Of a stretch of 64,000 nucleotides of DNA, positions 50,347-62,000 are shown in pieces (the first letter of the stretch is position 1; every line of letters starts with the position of its first letter). The notes beneath the pieces are model-generated. The model saw nothing but the letters and a program-made list of their open reading frames with translations, ran no database searches and was not told the DNA's origin. The position numbers were made by a program, and so were the translations under genes. The stretch comes from JBCCSZ01 sp039821145. GTDB taxonomy: Bacteria > Bacteroidota > Bacteroidia > Chitinophagales > Saprospiraceae. The stretch lies in the NCBI GenBank assembly GCA_039821145.1, contig JBCBOS010000005.1, positions 1-64,000 on the forward strand, in the 5' to 3' direction.

Positions 50347-50647
50347 TTTGCAGTAGAGATTGGATTTGTTGCTCTAAGTTTTCGACAAAATCAATCAATG
50401 CAGTCACCAGCTGACTGAGGCCCGTTGGCAGCAGGGACTGCGGTTGGATTTGTTGCCTAAAATACGCAGCACTTGCCACTGGTCTGGGACGCATCGGCCG
50501 ATTGGCTGCCTCTTGTTTTTCTTTTTCCTTTTCTTTGGAATAAACCAGTAAATCTACGATCAATTGTCGCATCGTCACATCCATCCCACTGCTCAGATAT
50601 GGCTGGATGGCATCTTCAAATTCAGAAACTTTCGTGTAAGCTGTCAT
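50336..50647 (-). CDS. Small protein of unknown function preceding the sensor kinase
   Basis: The 103-aa product is soluble and helical, with a charged Lys/Glu segment (SKEKEKEKQEAANR) flanked by two amphipathic parts, the second ending in FVENLEQQIQSLLQNEC. I chose ATG 50647 because the frame upstream to 50701 reads through A/T-rich leader sequence. Its end overlaps the kinase start, implying co-translation. It could modulate the kinase, but there is no homology to support this. Confidence 0.6.
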   Translation of the reverse strand: MTAYTKVSEFEDAIQPYLSSGMDVTMRQLIVDLLVYSKEKEKEKQEAANRPMRPRPVASAAYFRQQIQPQSLLPTGLSQLVTALIDFVENLEQQIQSLLQNEC

Positions 50648-50909
50648 GTTAAATGTAGTTATTTTTTGGTAAAAAATGACGGAAAGTTGCACACCGATCA
50701 TTTCGTGTCGTTCAATGTTTTATCGACAGTACAAAAGTAGGGACTTCCCCATCCCATGCCTACACCATCAAAGGCAAGCCCACAAAATCAGGAGTATTCC
50801 ACCAGTCTCATTTAGGGAACTGCCGAGCTTCCATCTGCCCTGCCCTTGCATTCCCGCCATCTTCTCCCTACATTAGCCACACACATTATTCATTCATACG
50901 ACCACCAAC

Positions 50910-51980
50910 ATGAAACATTCGTCCCTGCATCTCAGGATGCCTGCTGCATTGGGCATCTTCTTTTTGATCATTGCTTTTCTGGGTCCGAGCTGCCAACAGC
51001 CCTCCAAGGCAGATTCTGCAAGTAAGGCCACCGCTGAGCAAACACCGACTCCCGACACACCCCAAGCCCAGCACAAATTGTCAGCCGATCAGACACACAG
51101 CAAATTCAGCAGCAAGATCCCACCTGTTCTCACCGTGGCTTCCGGAGCCATCATCGAGGCCCAGACCGAAGAAGCAACCGATGGGCAACTGAATCTGGAA
51201 TCCACCCCAGAAGACTTGGCCAAATTGACATTCGATCCCATCCATCCATTGACGGGGCCGATTTTTGTCGAAGGGGCAGAACCGGGAGATGTTCTCAAAG
51301 TTACCCTGCACAAAGTCGAGCTGGGAGATTGGGGCTGGACAGCCATCTTGCCGGGATTTGGCTTTTTGGCAGATCAATTCACAGAGCCTTATTTGAAGAC
51401 CTATGCCTTGGGCAAGGATGCAACCCATGTGGATTTTACCGATAAAATCAAAATTCCTCTCCGGCCATTTCCCGGTGTCATGGGGGTGGCTCCCGCTACG
51501 GAGGAACTGCTGTCCACCATCCCACCACGGGCCAATGGAGGCAACATGGATGACCCACATCTAGTGGAGGGAAGCATTGCCTATTTTCCGGTCTTTGTTG
51601 AGGGAGCCTTGTTTTCCATTGGAGATGCCCACGCTTGCCAAGGCATGGGAGAAGTCTGCGGAACGGCCATAGAGATTCCCTCCCGAATCGTTTTCGAGTT
51701 GGAATTGATCAAGGGAAAGCGGTCCATCCGCGAACCGGAGTACGAGACCGATGAGGTATATGCGGTCACAGCTTTTGGAACCACCATAGATGAGGCGGCC
51801 AAGAAAGCAACGGGCTACATGGTCGATTACCTGGTGGCAGAACACGGACTGAGCAAAAACGATGCTTACGCACTTTGTTCCCTGGCGGGCGATTTGCAAA
51901 TCGCAGAAGTGGTCGATGCCCCCAATATGCTGGTGGCCATGCACTTGTCAAAAGAAGTTCTGGGGATGAAAGAAAAGTAA
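50910..51980 (+). CDS. Acetamidase/formamidase family lipoprotein
   Basis: The 356-aa protein has an N-terminal hydrophobic segment ending in a probable lipobox (FLGPSC, Cys28) and a Ser/Thr/Gln-rich linker. The FmdA/AmdA-type beta-rich domain follows (about 65-350), with FVEGAEPGDVLKVTLHKVE, NGGNMDDPHLVEGS and SIGDAHACQGMGEVCGTA. Family members hydrolyse formamide, acetamide or related amides to acid and ammonia. Most are cytoplasmic, so the lipoprotein signal suggests a periplasmic, membrane-anchored variant. It is convergent with the phosphotransferase gene (5 bp apart). Confidence 0.87.
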   Translation: MKHSSLHLRMPAALGIFFLIIAFLGPSCQQPSKADSASKATAEQTPTPDTPQAQHKLSADQTHSKFSSKIPPVLTVASGAIIEAQTEEATDGQLNLESTPEDLAKLTFDPIHPLTGPIFVEGAEPGDVLKVTLHKVELGDWGWTAILPGFGFLADQFTEPYLKTYALGKDATHVDFTDKIKIPLRPFPGVMGVAPATEELLSTIPPRANGGNMDDPHLVEGSIAYFPVFVEGALFSIGDAHACQGMGEVCGTAIEIPSRIVFELELIKGKRSIREPEYETDEVYAVTAFGTTIDEAAKKATGYMVDYLVAEHGLSKNDAYALCSLAGDLQIAEVVDAPNMLVAMHLSKEVLGMKEK

Positions 51981-51985
51981 GAGCG

Positions 51986-53026
51986 TTACAAATCAGATAC
52001 CCGATCCAATTCCACTGCTCGAAGTCCATTTCTTCCAATGGCTTTGAGCAATGTCCGAATCCGTTGGTCATCTTCTTGGGTCAGTGTACCTGCTTGGGAC
52101 GCACGCAGCCAAATTTGTAGGGAAAAACAGACAATTTTTACCAAGCCAAAAATGTACAAGCTCACCGGATTGGAGACGGATCGAAAGCGGCCGTAAGCGG
52201 TGATCAATTCTTCGCGATTGAAGTTGCCGGGCCGTTGGCTGAAATTCAATTCTTGCATAGGAGCAGGATCGCCCGCCTCTACCCAATAGCCCAAACTCCC
52301 GCCCAAATCCAGCAAAGGGTCACCAATGGTGGCCAACTCCCAGTCCAACACCGCTGTAATTTCGACCTTTCCTTCTTCTACATCCAATACCAGATTGTCG
52401 TATTTGAAATCGTTGTGAACAAGACAGGGGCTGCTTTCTGACAATTGCTGTCGGTTGAGCCAATCCAACATTTGGTTCAGCGAAGCAAGTTCTATGCCCG
52501 TCGCTTTGGTCAGCCGACCGTACTGCCGAGTCCATCCATTGATCTGCCGTTGAACGTAGCCGCTGGGCTGCCCCAATACATCCAATCCCATGGAGCGATG
52601 ATCCAGTGAGTGAATGTCAATCAAGACATTGACAAAGTTTTGGGACAAGGACCGAAAACTCTCCTCTTTGAAAGGCACTGAATGATCAATGTCATTTTTC
52701 AAAATCAATCCATCCACAAATTCCATGATGAAAAAGGGTCGCCCCATGATGGAGACATCTTCGCAAAGAACCATTGGCCGTGGGACCAATCCAAAACTTG
52801 GAAAAATGCGGGACAAAATGAAATATTCGCGGGCCACATCATGGGCTGTTCCGTCTGCTGCCATGTGCTCTGGTGGGCAACGCAGGATGACTTCTTCCTT
52901 TCCCAATCGCAAGCGAAAACTGTCGTTGGAACGTCCCCCCGTGCATCGCTCCATGGAGAATGATCCGCCAGCACGCGGCAGGTAGTGTTGCAAAAATTCT
53001 TGTAGCTGGTTGGATGTTGCAATCAT
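51986..53026 (-). CDS. Phosphotransferase-fold protein (APH/ACAD10-like) coupled to the NRPS
   Basis: This 346-aa aminoglycoside-phosphotransferase-fold protein has the catalytic loop LVHNDFKYDNLV and the metal-binding segment AVLDWELATIGDPLLDLG. Overall it resembles the ACAD10/11-like phosphotransferases (with REYFILSRIFPSFGLVPRP) rather than drug-resistance enzymes. Its ATG overlaps the NRPS stop by four bases (ATGA), so it is translated from the NRPS mRNA. It may phosphorylate a precursor or the finished peptide (tailoring or self-protection). The role is inference. Confidence 0.85.
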   Translation of the reverse strand: MIATSNQLQEFLQHYLPRAGGSFSMERCTGGRSNDSFRLRLGKEEVILRCPPEHMAADGTAHDVAREYFILSRIFPSFGLVPRPMVLCEDVSIMGRPFFIMEFVDGLILKNDIDHSVPFKEESFRSLSQNFVNVLIDIHSLDHRSMGLDVLGQPSGYVQRQINGWTRQYGRLTKATGIELASLNQMLDWLNRQQLSESSPCLVHNDFKYDNLVLDVEEGKVEITAVLDWELATIGDPLLDLGGSLGYWVEAGDPAPMQELNFSQRPGNFNREELITAYGRFRSVSNPVSLYIFGLVKIVCFSLQIWLRASQAGTLTQEDDQRIRTLLKAIGRNGLRAVELDRVSDL

Positions 53027-56000
53027 TCGACTGGATTTTGAATGGGTGTTGTTTGATGAAGATGACGGGCCACAGATTGGACGTGAGGCTCGGTCAAAAA
53101 ATTGAGGTGATGGCCACTTACCTCAACGACTTCCACAGCTTGCTTGGTCAATGCCTGCCAATTGAAATCCAATTCCATCTGATGGGACTCCAAGGTTCTG
53201 AACAAAAGGATGGGGACATCCAATGGTTCTTGGACATTAGAGTGGTAATTGGCCGTTTGATTGGCGATGTAGACATGGACAAACCCTCTGAGTTGGTCAT
53301 GAGAAAGAGGAAGCTGTAAGGCGTCAAACTGTTGGTACAAAGTCTGAATGTTGTCTTCCAACTTTTCTGACATGAACTCCAATGTCAGCAGTTCTTTTTC
53401 CAAGCCATAAAAGCCTGCATATACTTGGGCAATCTCACGCAACCACTCTGACTCATTGCGCTTTTTCGACACCACCTTGGATGAATTGGCAGATGTGGGC
53501 ACGGGTGCATCCAAGATGATCAATTCCGATACGGTCTGTCCCTTTGCCCGGAGTTGACATGCCATTTCATAAACCACCCAGGCTCCAAAGGAATAGCCTG
53601 CCAGTCGATATGATCCCTCTGCTTGCACCTTCTCCATTTCGGCGATGAAGCAACTGGCAATTTCCTCCACACTCTTCAAGGGAGCAGACTGCCCATCCGA
53701 TCCAGGCGATTGAAAGGCATACAAAGTCTGCTCCGGACCGAGGGCTTTCGACAAGGAGTAAAACGGCAAGATGCTTCCGCCAGCTCCGGGCATGCAATAC
53801 ATAGGTATCTTCGTTCCTTGGTGCTGGATGGGAATGAGAATTTGCTCAGAAGTTTTCTCTTCCTCGGCAATGTAGCGGGCCAATTGCTGTATGGTCGGAT
53901 GCTGGTACAGCTCTGCAATGGACAAATTTCGATCAAATGTTTTTTTGATATGGGCCAACAATCTCACAGCCAATAAAGAGTGTCCTCCCAGTTCGAGGAA
54001 GTGATCTTTGGTTCCGACTCGCTGGCATTGCAAAAGGTCTTTCCAAATATTTACCAGCTGTTTTTCCACCTCTGTTTGCGGAGCAAAATAGGGAGTTTCC
54101 ACTCGCTTTGACAATCCAATTTCTGGCAATTGCTTTTTGTCTACTTTGCCATTGAGGGTCATGGGAAATGCCTCCATTCGATGCAAGAGACTCGGAATCA
54201 TGTAGGCAGGGAGGTGCTTACTCAGGTAAGTTACGATAGCTGCTGTACTTGCGTTGTCCGTAGATGGAATGAAGTAAGCCACCAATTGCTGCATGCCCAC
54301 CGCATCTTTCTTTGCCATGACCATACATTGATTGACCAAGCCAGATTGCAACAGAACCAATTCCACCTCCTTGGGTTCAATTCGGTATCCTCGAATCTTG
54401 ACCTGATCGTCTGCGCGCCCCAAAAACTCCAGTCGCCCATCTGGCAACCAGCGCGCTCTGTCACCGGTATGGTACAACCGACTTTGCCGATCACCATCAA
54501 TGAATTCCTGTGTGAATTTTTTGGCCGTCAAATCCGGGCGATTCAGATACCCCTTGGCCAATCCTGCTCCCCCCACATACAAATCTCCACTCAAACCAAT
54601 GGGAAGAAGGTTTTTGTAGGCGTCCAATATGTACACCTGGGTGTTGGCAATGGGACGACCAATGCTCACCTTTCTATCGGCTGACAATGACTCCAAAGCA
54701 GAATAAATGGTGGTTTCCGTCGGACCATACAAATTCCAAACCCTTGCCCCACCCAAGGACGTCAACCAATTTTTCAGCGATTCACTGATGGCCTCTCCCC
54801 CGGTGATGGCCTGGAGCTGTTCGTTGTTTTCCCATCCACAATCGCGAAGAATTTGCCAACCAGCAGGTGTGGCTTGCAGATGGCTGGGCGTTTCTCGGGC
54901 CAGCAATTGCTTGAGAAGTTCTCCATCTGCTGCTGCAGTCCGACTTGCGATCACCAACTGCCCACCAACCACCAATGGCAGAAAGATTTCCAAATAAGAA
55001 ATGTCAAAACTGATGGTGGTAACCGCCAACCATTTCATGGAAGCATCTGCCTGCAAATCACCACGCATGGAGGAAATGAAATTGTGCAAAGCAGAATGCG
55101 GAATCATCACCCCTTTGGGCTTATTGGTAGAGCCAGAGGTGTGAATGACATAGGCCAACTGATCTGGTCGCAGCTTGATGGGAGCAAAGGCAACGTCCGA
55201 ATACAGTTCCTCATCCAGACAAAGAATCGTTTTCAAATGTGTTGTTTCCTTTTGCCATTCCAAGGCCTTTTGCCGATGGCTCGCATCCACGACCAACATC
55301 TCTGCTTTTGCATCATCCAGGATGTACCGAATTCGCTCCAAAGGATAAGTCGGATCAATGGCGACAAAGGCCGACCCTGCCCTCCAAATTCCAATCAGAC
55401 CAATGACCATCTCAAAAGATCGATCGGTGCAAAGCGCTACCAAAGAATCAGTCTCTGCTATTTGCCCTGATTGGGCCTTTCGTTGCTGCAAATGATGAGC
55501 GAGTCTCCCGGAGCGTTCATCCAACTCTCCATAAGTCATACAGTCTTCTCCACATCGGATGGCAATATGATTTGGGTTTTCTGCGAATTGTTGGAGCAAC
55601 AAATCGAGGACAGTTTCTTCTGCTGGGTAAGAGACAGTGGTATCGTTGAAATCAAATAAAATCCGTTGCTTTTCTTGCTGGTTCAAGAGTGAAAGTTCGG
55701 AGAGTAACCGACTTGGTTGGCAGAGGATGTCTTGCAGTACTTTTTCAAAATTTCTTTTGATCGACAACACATCGCTGCGCTTGAGGAAGTTGCTGTTGTA
55801 GACAAATTTCAGCCGTAAATTGTCTCCTGTTTCTGCGATGATGCTCAACAAGTAATTGGTCTTGTCCCAGGCCCGGGTCTCTCCCACTTTCAAAGACCAA
55901 TTCTTGGATAGGGCTTCGCCAATGGGATAATTTTCGAAGACCAAGATGCTGTCAAATAAATCAGCTTGAATGCCACTCCATCGTTGGACATCACTGAGCG

Positions 56001-59000
56001 AGCTGTGCTGATGGACCCTGGCTTCGGCATGTGACTGTTGCAAGAGCTGCAACCAATCGACAATGTTTTTTTCCGCGGCAAACTGAATGCGCAACGGAAT
56101 GGTATTGATGTACAAACCAACCCTGCGCTCTACGGCAGACAACTGCTCGGGCCGCCCAGAAAGTGTCACCCCGTATACAGCATCCTCCCGTTCGGTGTAT
56201 TTGCAAAGCAGAATGCCCCATACTCCCTGCATGAGGGTGTTGAGCGTCAGTTGATGTGATTGAGCAAATGCCTGAGCCTCTGTCGTCAATTGCTCTCCAA
56301 ATTCCCACACAACTTCTTTGCTCAACCCAATCCCACTGTTGCGATCTTCCGTCGGTTCGACAAAGGGCAATAAGGATGGCCCCTCCAATTGTACCAAATA
56401 CTTTTTCCAAAATTCCTCTTCGGCATGGCCATCTCTCGCAGCCAGATGTTGAATGTAGGCCCGGTATCGATCCTCCTCTTTTGGCAAAGGTGGATGCCCC
56501 TTTTTCAAGGTTTCGTAATGGCGAAACAAAGACTCAAAAACAATCGGCTGAGACCATCCGTCCAACAACAAATGATGATAACTCCACACCATCTGAGATC
56601 GATGGTTGCCCAGCTTGAAGAGGCAGATGCGCATGAGAGGCGGACGAGTCAAATCAAATCCCTTTGCCCGATCCTTCGCTTTGTAGCGATCCACATACTT
56701 TTTTTGTGCGCTGGGTGTCAACTGGCGGATGTCAATTTCTTCAAAGGGAATGTCCACTTCCCGAAAAACTGCTTGCACGGGAATGGGCAACTCATTTGGA
56801 AAGAAAGCGGTCCGCAAAATGCTGTGCTCGGACAGCAACTGTTGCAAAGACCGACGAAAAACAACAGCATCCAGTTCGTCCAAAAACTCGACCATCAACT
56901 GCAAAAAGTAAGCTTCAGAATGACCATTGTACAAATCGTAATACAACATCCCTTCCTGCATGGGACTCAAGGCGTACACCTCCTCCAGCTGTTCCCGCCG
57001 CTGGCCTTTGTCCCAAAATTCGTCTAGTTCTTCGAAGCTCATGTGGGCAGCCAATCCAAGATCTGATGGCGTTGAAATGCTTGTCGTTTTTGATACACAA
57101 TGATCCACCAAATCCATCAATTGTTCGATCTGCTGGGTGGCCAATTGCTCGATGGTTTCTGCTCTGTAGTTTTTGACAGAATAACTCCAAGAAATTTGCA
57201 AACGTCCCTCCATCACAGAAGCATTGATCAGCAGTTTGTGAGAAAAGGGAAAAGTATCGGCCAAATTGGGTCCGACAGATTCAGATGCCAATTGAACATC
57301 TCCCTCTTCTCCCAATACATTGTCAAACTGCCCTAAGTAATTGAAGACCAACTCCAAGTCCTTTTTTGGCAAGGACTGGCGCAGCAAGCCATAACCCCTG
57401 CCCTTTTCAGGTATGGCCCGAATTTGCTCCTTGATGGATTTGATCTGCCAGTCCAACGACCGCTCTGTCGAAAGCTGCAGCCGGACCGGATAGAGGTTGG
57501 TAAACCAGCCCACCGTTTGACTGACATCCAATTGCTCATCAAATGACTCTCGTCCATGCCCTTCCAAGCCGATCAACAACTCCTCCTGTGCAGACCACGA
57601 AGCAATCACCATGACCAAAGCTGTCAACAACAAGTCGTCAACCTGTGTTTGGTACGCCGCATTGGCTCGATGCAGCAATAGTTGTGTTTGTGCCTGGGAA
57701 AGAAACAGTTGTACCGTGCGCACATCTTTTTGCAGCGACAAGGCTTCGCCAAAATCTGTTGGCAAGGGCTGGCTCCTTTCCAAGGTACGTTTCCAATAAG
57801 AGCGTTGTGCCTGAATGGCAGGATGGAGTGCATAGCTTGCCAGACCTTGTTGCCACTGACGGTAGGAAGTCGTTTTGTTTCCCAACTGAATGTCCCTACC
57901 CATCTGCACAGCCTTCAGGGCTTCGATCAATTGTGTCAGTAAAATTCGCCAAGATACTCCATCAATCAGTAAGTGATGAACGACCAACAACAATCGGTTG
58001 CGGACTTCTGAAGAGGGCGTTGTCATGAAGACTGCCCGCAGCAATGGCCCGTTTACAATGTCCAAGCTTTTTTGGCAGCGGCTACAGTGCGCAGTGATTT
58101 GATCGGAAATGCTCCTCCCTTGTCGATCTACAGAATCCAAATCGAGCACGTCCAAAGAAGGAAGCAGCTGGTCATCGTAGGATTGGACCCATTGATTTTC
58201 TTCTTGTTTGAAAACGAGGCGAAGGGCATCCTGCTGCTGAACCAATGCCTGCCAGACTGTTTGAAGTTGCTCGGCAGAAATGGCTTTGTCCACTTCCAAT
58301 AGGATACTTTGATTGAAATGAGATGGATTGGAAGCGGCTTGCTCAAAGAACCACCCTTGGATGGGCAGCAAAGCAAATTGCCCTTTGAGTATCCCTTGCT
58401 CCGCTTGAAGATGTCGTGACTGTCTCTTGGCAAGGATGGCCAATTGGGCAATACTCGGATGGTGAAACAAATCCTTGGGCTGCAGATGAAGTCCCACTGC
58501 CCTGGCTCGGCTGGCCAGTTGGATGGTGATGATGGAGTCACCGCCGAGCTCAAAGAAATTGTCATGGACGCCAACTTTTTCCAATTTGAGAACGTCTTGC
58601 CAAATGCTCGTCAGCTGAGCTTCTACTTGGTCACGGGCTGCTGCAAATTGCTGGCCTTGCTGCGCATGAGGTGTTGGGTCTGGGAGGGCTTTGCGGTCGA
58701 TCTTTCCACTTCGATTCAGCGGTAAGGCATCCATCTCGACGAGGAAAGAGGGATGCATGTAGACTGGCAATTTGTCTTGTAAATACTGACGCAACCCATT
58801 CTGGTCAAAGACTCCTTTGGGGACGATATAAGCAACAAGCTGTTTTTGTTCTCTGGCATCTGTCCATGCTTGCACCACCGCTTGTCGGACCAGCTTGGAC
58901 TGTTGCAACACCGCTTCTATTTCACCGGGTTCTATTCGGAATCCTCGTATCTTGAGTTGGTCGTCCTTGCGTCCCAAAAATTGGATACTGCCATCGGGAA

Positions 59001-62000
59001 GCCAACAGGCCAAGTCACCAGTTTTGTATAGATGACTGTCCGGTTTTCCAGTGATGGTATTGGGAACAAATCGCTCTGTTGTAAGCTCGGGCCGATTCAG
59101 ATACGCACGGGCAAGCCCTGCTCCTCCGGTGTACAATTCTCCTGCCACCCCGATGGGACAAATGGTCATCTGGTCGTCCAGTATGTAGACAGAGGTGTGG
59201 CGAATGGGACGTCCGATGGGAAGCTGATCGCCATGGACTTGCTCCACTAAGTGACAAGTCGTGATGGTGGTATTTTCTGTGGGGCCATATGCATTGTAGA
59301 GTCGAAGAGCAGGATGGTGACGGCGGACTTTGCGGGCGTGAGAAGCAGACATGGCCTCTCCCCCCGTGACCAACAATCGCAGACTGCCAAAGGCATCAAT
59401 ATTGGATTCGACCACATTGTTGAACCAAGCGGTTGTCAAAAACAGGAAGCTGATGTCAAAATCAAGAATGGCTTTTTGCAGGGTGTTTGGGTCAAGCAAT
59501 TCTTGATTGGGCAATAGGTGCAGGCAGGCGCCATTGAGAAGGCCTCCCCAAATTTCAAGGGTGGAGGCGTCGAACGAAAGGGCTCCGGTTGGCAGCAGCT
59601 GATCACTTGGTCCAATGTCCAGATGGTCTTGTCCGATCACCAAGCGAACAATCCCCCGATGTTCAATCAAGACTCCTTTGGGCCGGCCACTCGAACCGGA
59701 GGTATACAGGATGTAGGCCAAATTGTTTTCTTCCAAGGCCAAGGACGGATTGGTTGTTGGACTTGTTGCCAAAACATTTTTGCAATTGTCCAATGCCAAA
59801 AGTTGTAGCTCTGCTTGTTCCTCAAAACGATGTTGGTAGCTCGAATCCGTGAGCATCCAACGAAGCTTGGCATCGGCAATCACATCTTTGATCCGCTCCC
59901 TGGGATGATCCGGCGCGATGGGAACATACACGCCTCCCGCTTTCAGAATTGCCAAAATGCCCACCATCATCTCCACCGAGCGATCTATACAAATCCCGAT
60001 TGGTTCTTCCAGCGATACACCTCCCGCCAGCAGATGATGCGCCAGTCGGTTGGCCCGCTCATTGAGCTGGTCGTAGCTCAGCTGTTCCACCGGACTCACC
60101 AAGGCCAGCTTCGAGCCTCGCTCTCGCACCTGTTCTTCAAACAAGTCCACCACCGTCTTTGATGATCTTCCTTCTTCGACTTCCGGGTTGAACAACTCGA
60201 CGATTTGATGACGCTCCTCCTCCGTTACCACCTCCAACTCACCCAGCTTTTGCACTGATCCCAATGCCACCTCTTCCAGCAGCTTTTCCAAGTGACCACA
60301 CATTCGTCTCACTTCCTCCTCCGACAGCAAGGCCGAATTGTAACTCAGTCGACATTCCAATTCCCGACTCTGTTGGACAATCAAGGTCAGCAGATAATTC
60401 GTCTTGTCCACACTGCTCACCGAGCCCACTTTGAGCGACCAATCTCCTTTCAGCGCTTCGCTGATCGGGTAGTTTTCAAAAACCAACAAACTGTCAAACA
60501 ACTCTCCTGACACACCAGCCCACTTGCCAATGTCCCGAAGAGAACTGTGCTGATGGGCCCGCCAGTCCGATTGACCTGACTGCACCGATTGCAACCACTC
60601 ACCCATCTCCACCTCTGCATCCACCTGCATCCGCAAGGGAATCGTATTGATGTACAAACCAACCCTTTGTTCCACACCCGGCAACTCCTCTGGCCGACCC
60701 GACATCGTCACCCCAAACAACACCTCTTTCTTCCCCGTGTACCTCGACAGCAACAAACCCCAAATTCCTTGCACCAAAATATTCATCGTCAATTGATGGG
60801 ACTGTACATAGTCTTGCAAGTGATTGGTTAGGGATTCTTCGAGCTTCAATGTCAGCTCTCGGATTGGGCCACTGCCTTTGTTGCGATCTTTTGATTGTGG
60901 GACAAAGGGCAACAGACTTGGACCTTCCCATCCCTCCAAATATCCTTTCCAAAACAAGGCTTCCGTTTGCTTGTCTTTGCCCTTGAGATAGTCAATGTAG
61001 GATTGATACTTGTCCTCCACTGGCTCGGGCATCGCTTGATCCGACAGTATGGCTTCATAGGTCCGAAACAACTCTTCAAACAAAATTGGCAGGGACCAGC
61101 CGTCCAATAACAAATGGTGATAACTCCACAGCATCCGATGGTGATTGGCCGACAAGCGGAACAAGGCAATCCGCATCAATGGGGCTTCCTCAAAGCGAAA
61201 GCCCCGCTGACGATCTCTTTTCATGTAGGCTTCCATTGACTCCTGCTGAGAAGTCTCCGACAGCTCTTGTTGGTCAATGACGTCTACTGGAATGGACGCT
61301 TGTTTGAAAACTGCTTGTACTGGAATGGGTAAGTCATCTGCATAAAACCCCGTTCGCAAGATGCTGTGATTCTGGACGAGCTGTGCCAAAGACGATTGAA
61401 GAATGGCGACATCCAAGCCCTCCGGAAAGTCCACCAGCAATTGTTCGTTGTAGGCTTCTGATTGATCATTGTATAGTTGGTGAAACAGCATTCCTTCTTG
61501 CATTGGACTCAGCGAATACAGCGATGTCCACTCTTTTCTTTCCTCATGCTGTGATAGGAAACTTTCCAAGTCTGCAACCCCAACTTGGCCACCCAAACCA
61601 TAATCAGATGGGCTGGGTTTTTTGTCAGTCTGAGAACTGCAGTGGTCAATCAATCTCTCCAAATGCACCACATAACTCTCTGCCAACTGTTCTATGCTAC
61701 TCGCACGGTACTCCTTTTCAGAATAACTCCAATGAACTTCCAATCCAGCATCCGTTACCCGTGCATTGACTTCCAACTTGTGGCGAAAAGGATGTGTCGA
61801 ATCAATGTGCGATCCCGTCGATTCCGTTGATAAGGACAATCCATCACCTCCTTTCGAGAGGTTGTCAAAGCGTCCCAAATAATTGAAAATGATTTCCCAA
61901 TCATTGGATGCCATGCTTTGGCGAACCGCAACATCTGGATGCAAGTAGCGAAGCAAACCATAGCCCATCCCCTTGCCCGGCACCGCCCGAAGCTGTTCCT

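Noticed and set aside
51986..53026. Aminoglycoside resistance gene
   Set aside because: The fold and catalytic loop are shared, but the overall sequence resembles ACAD10/11-like phosphotransferases and it is coupled to an NRPS; no drug-specific signature is seen.
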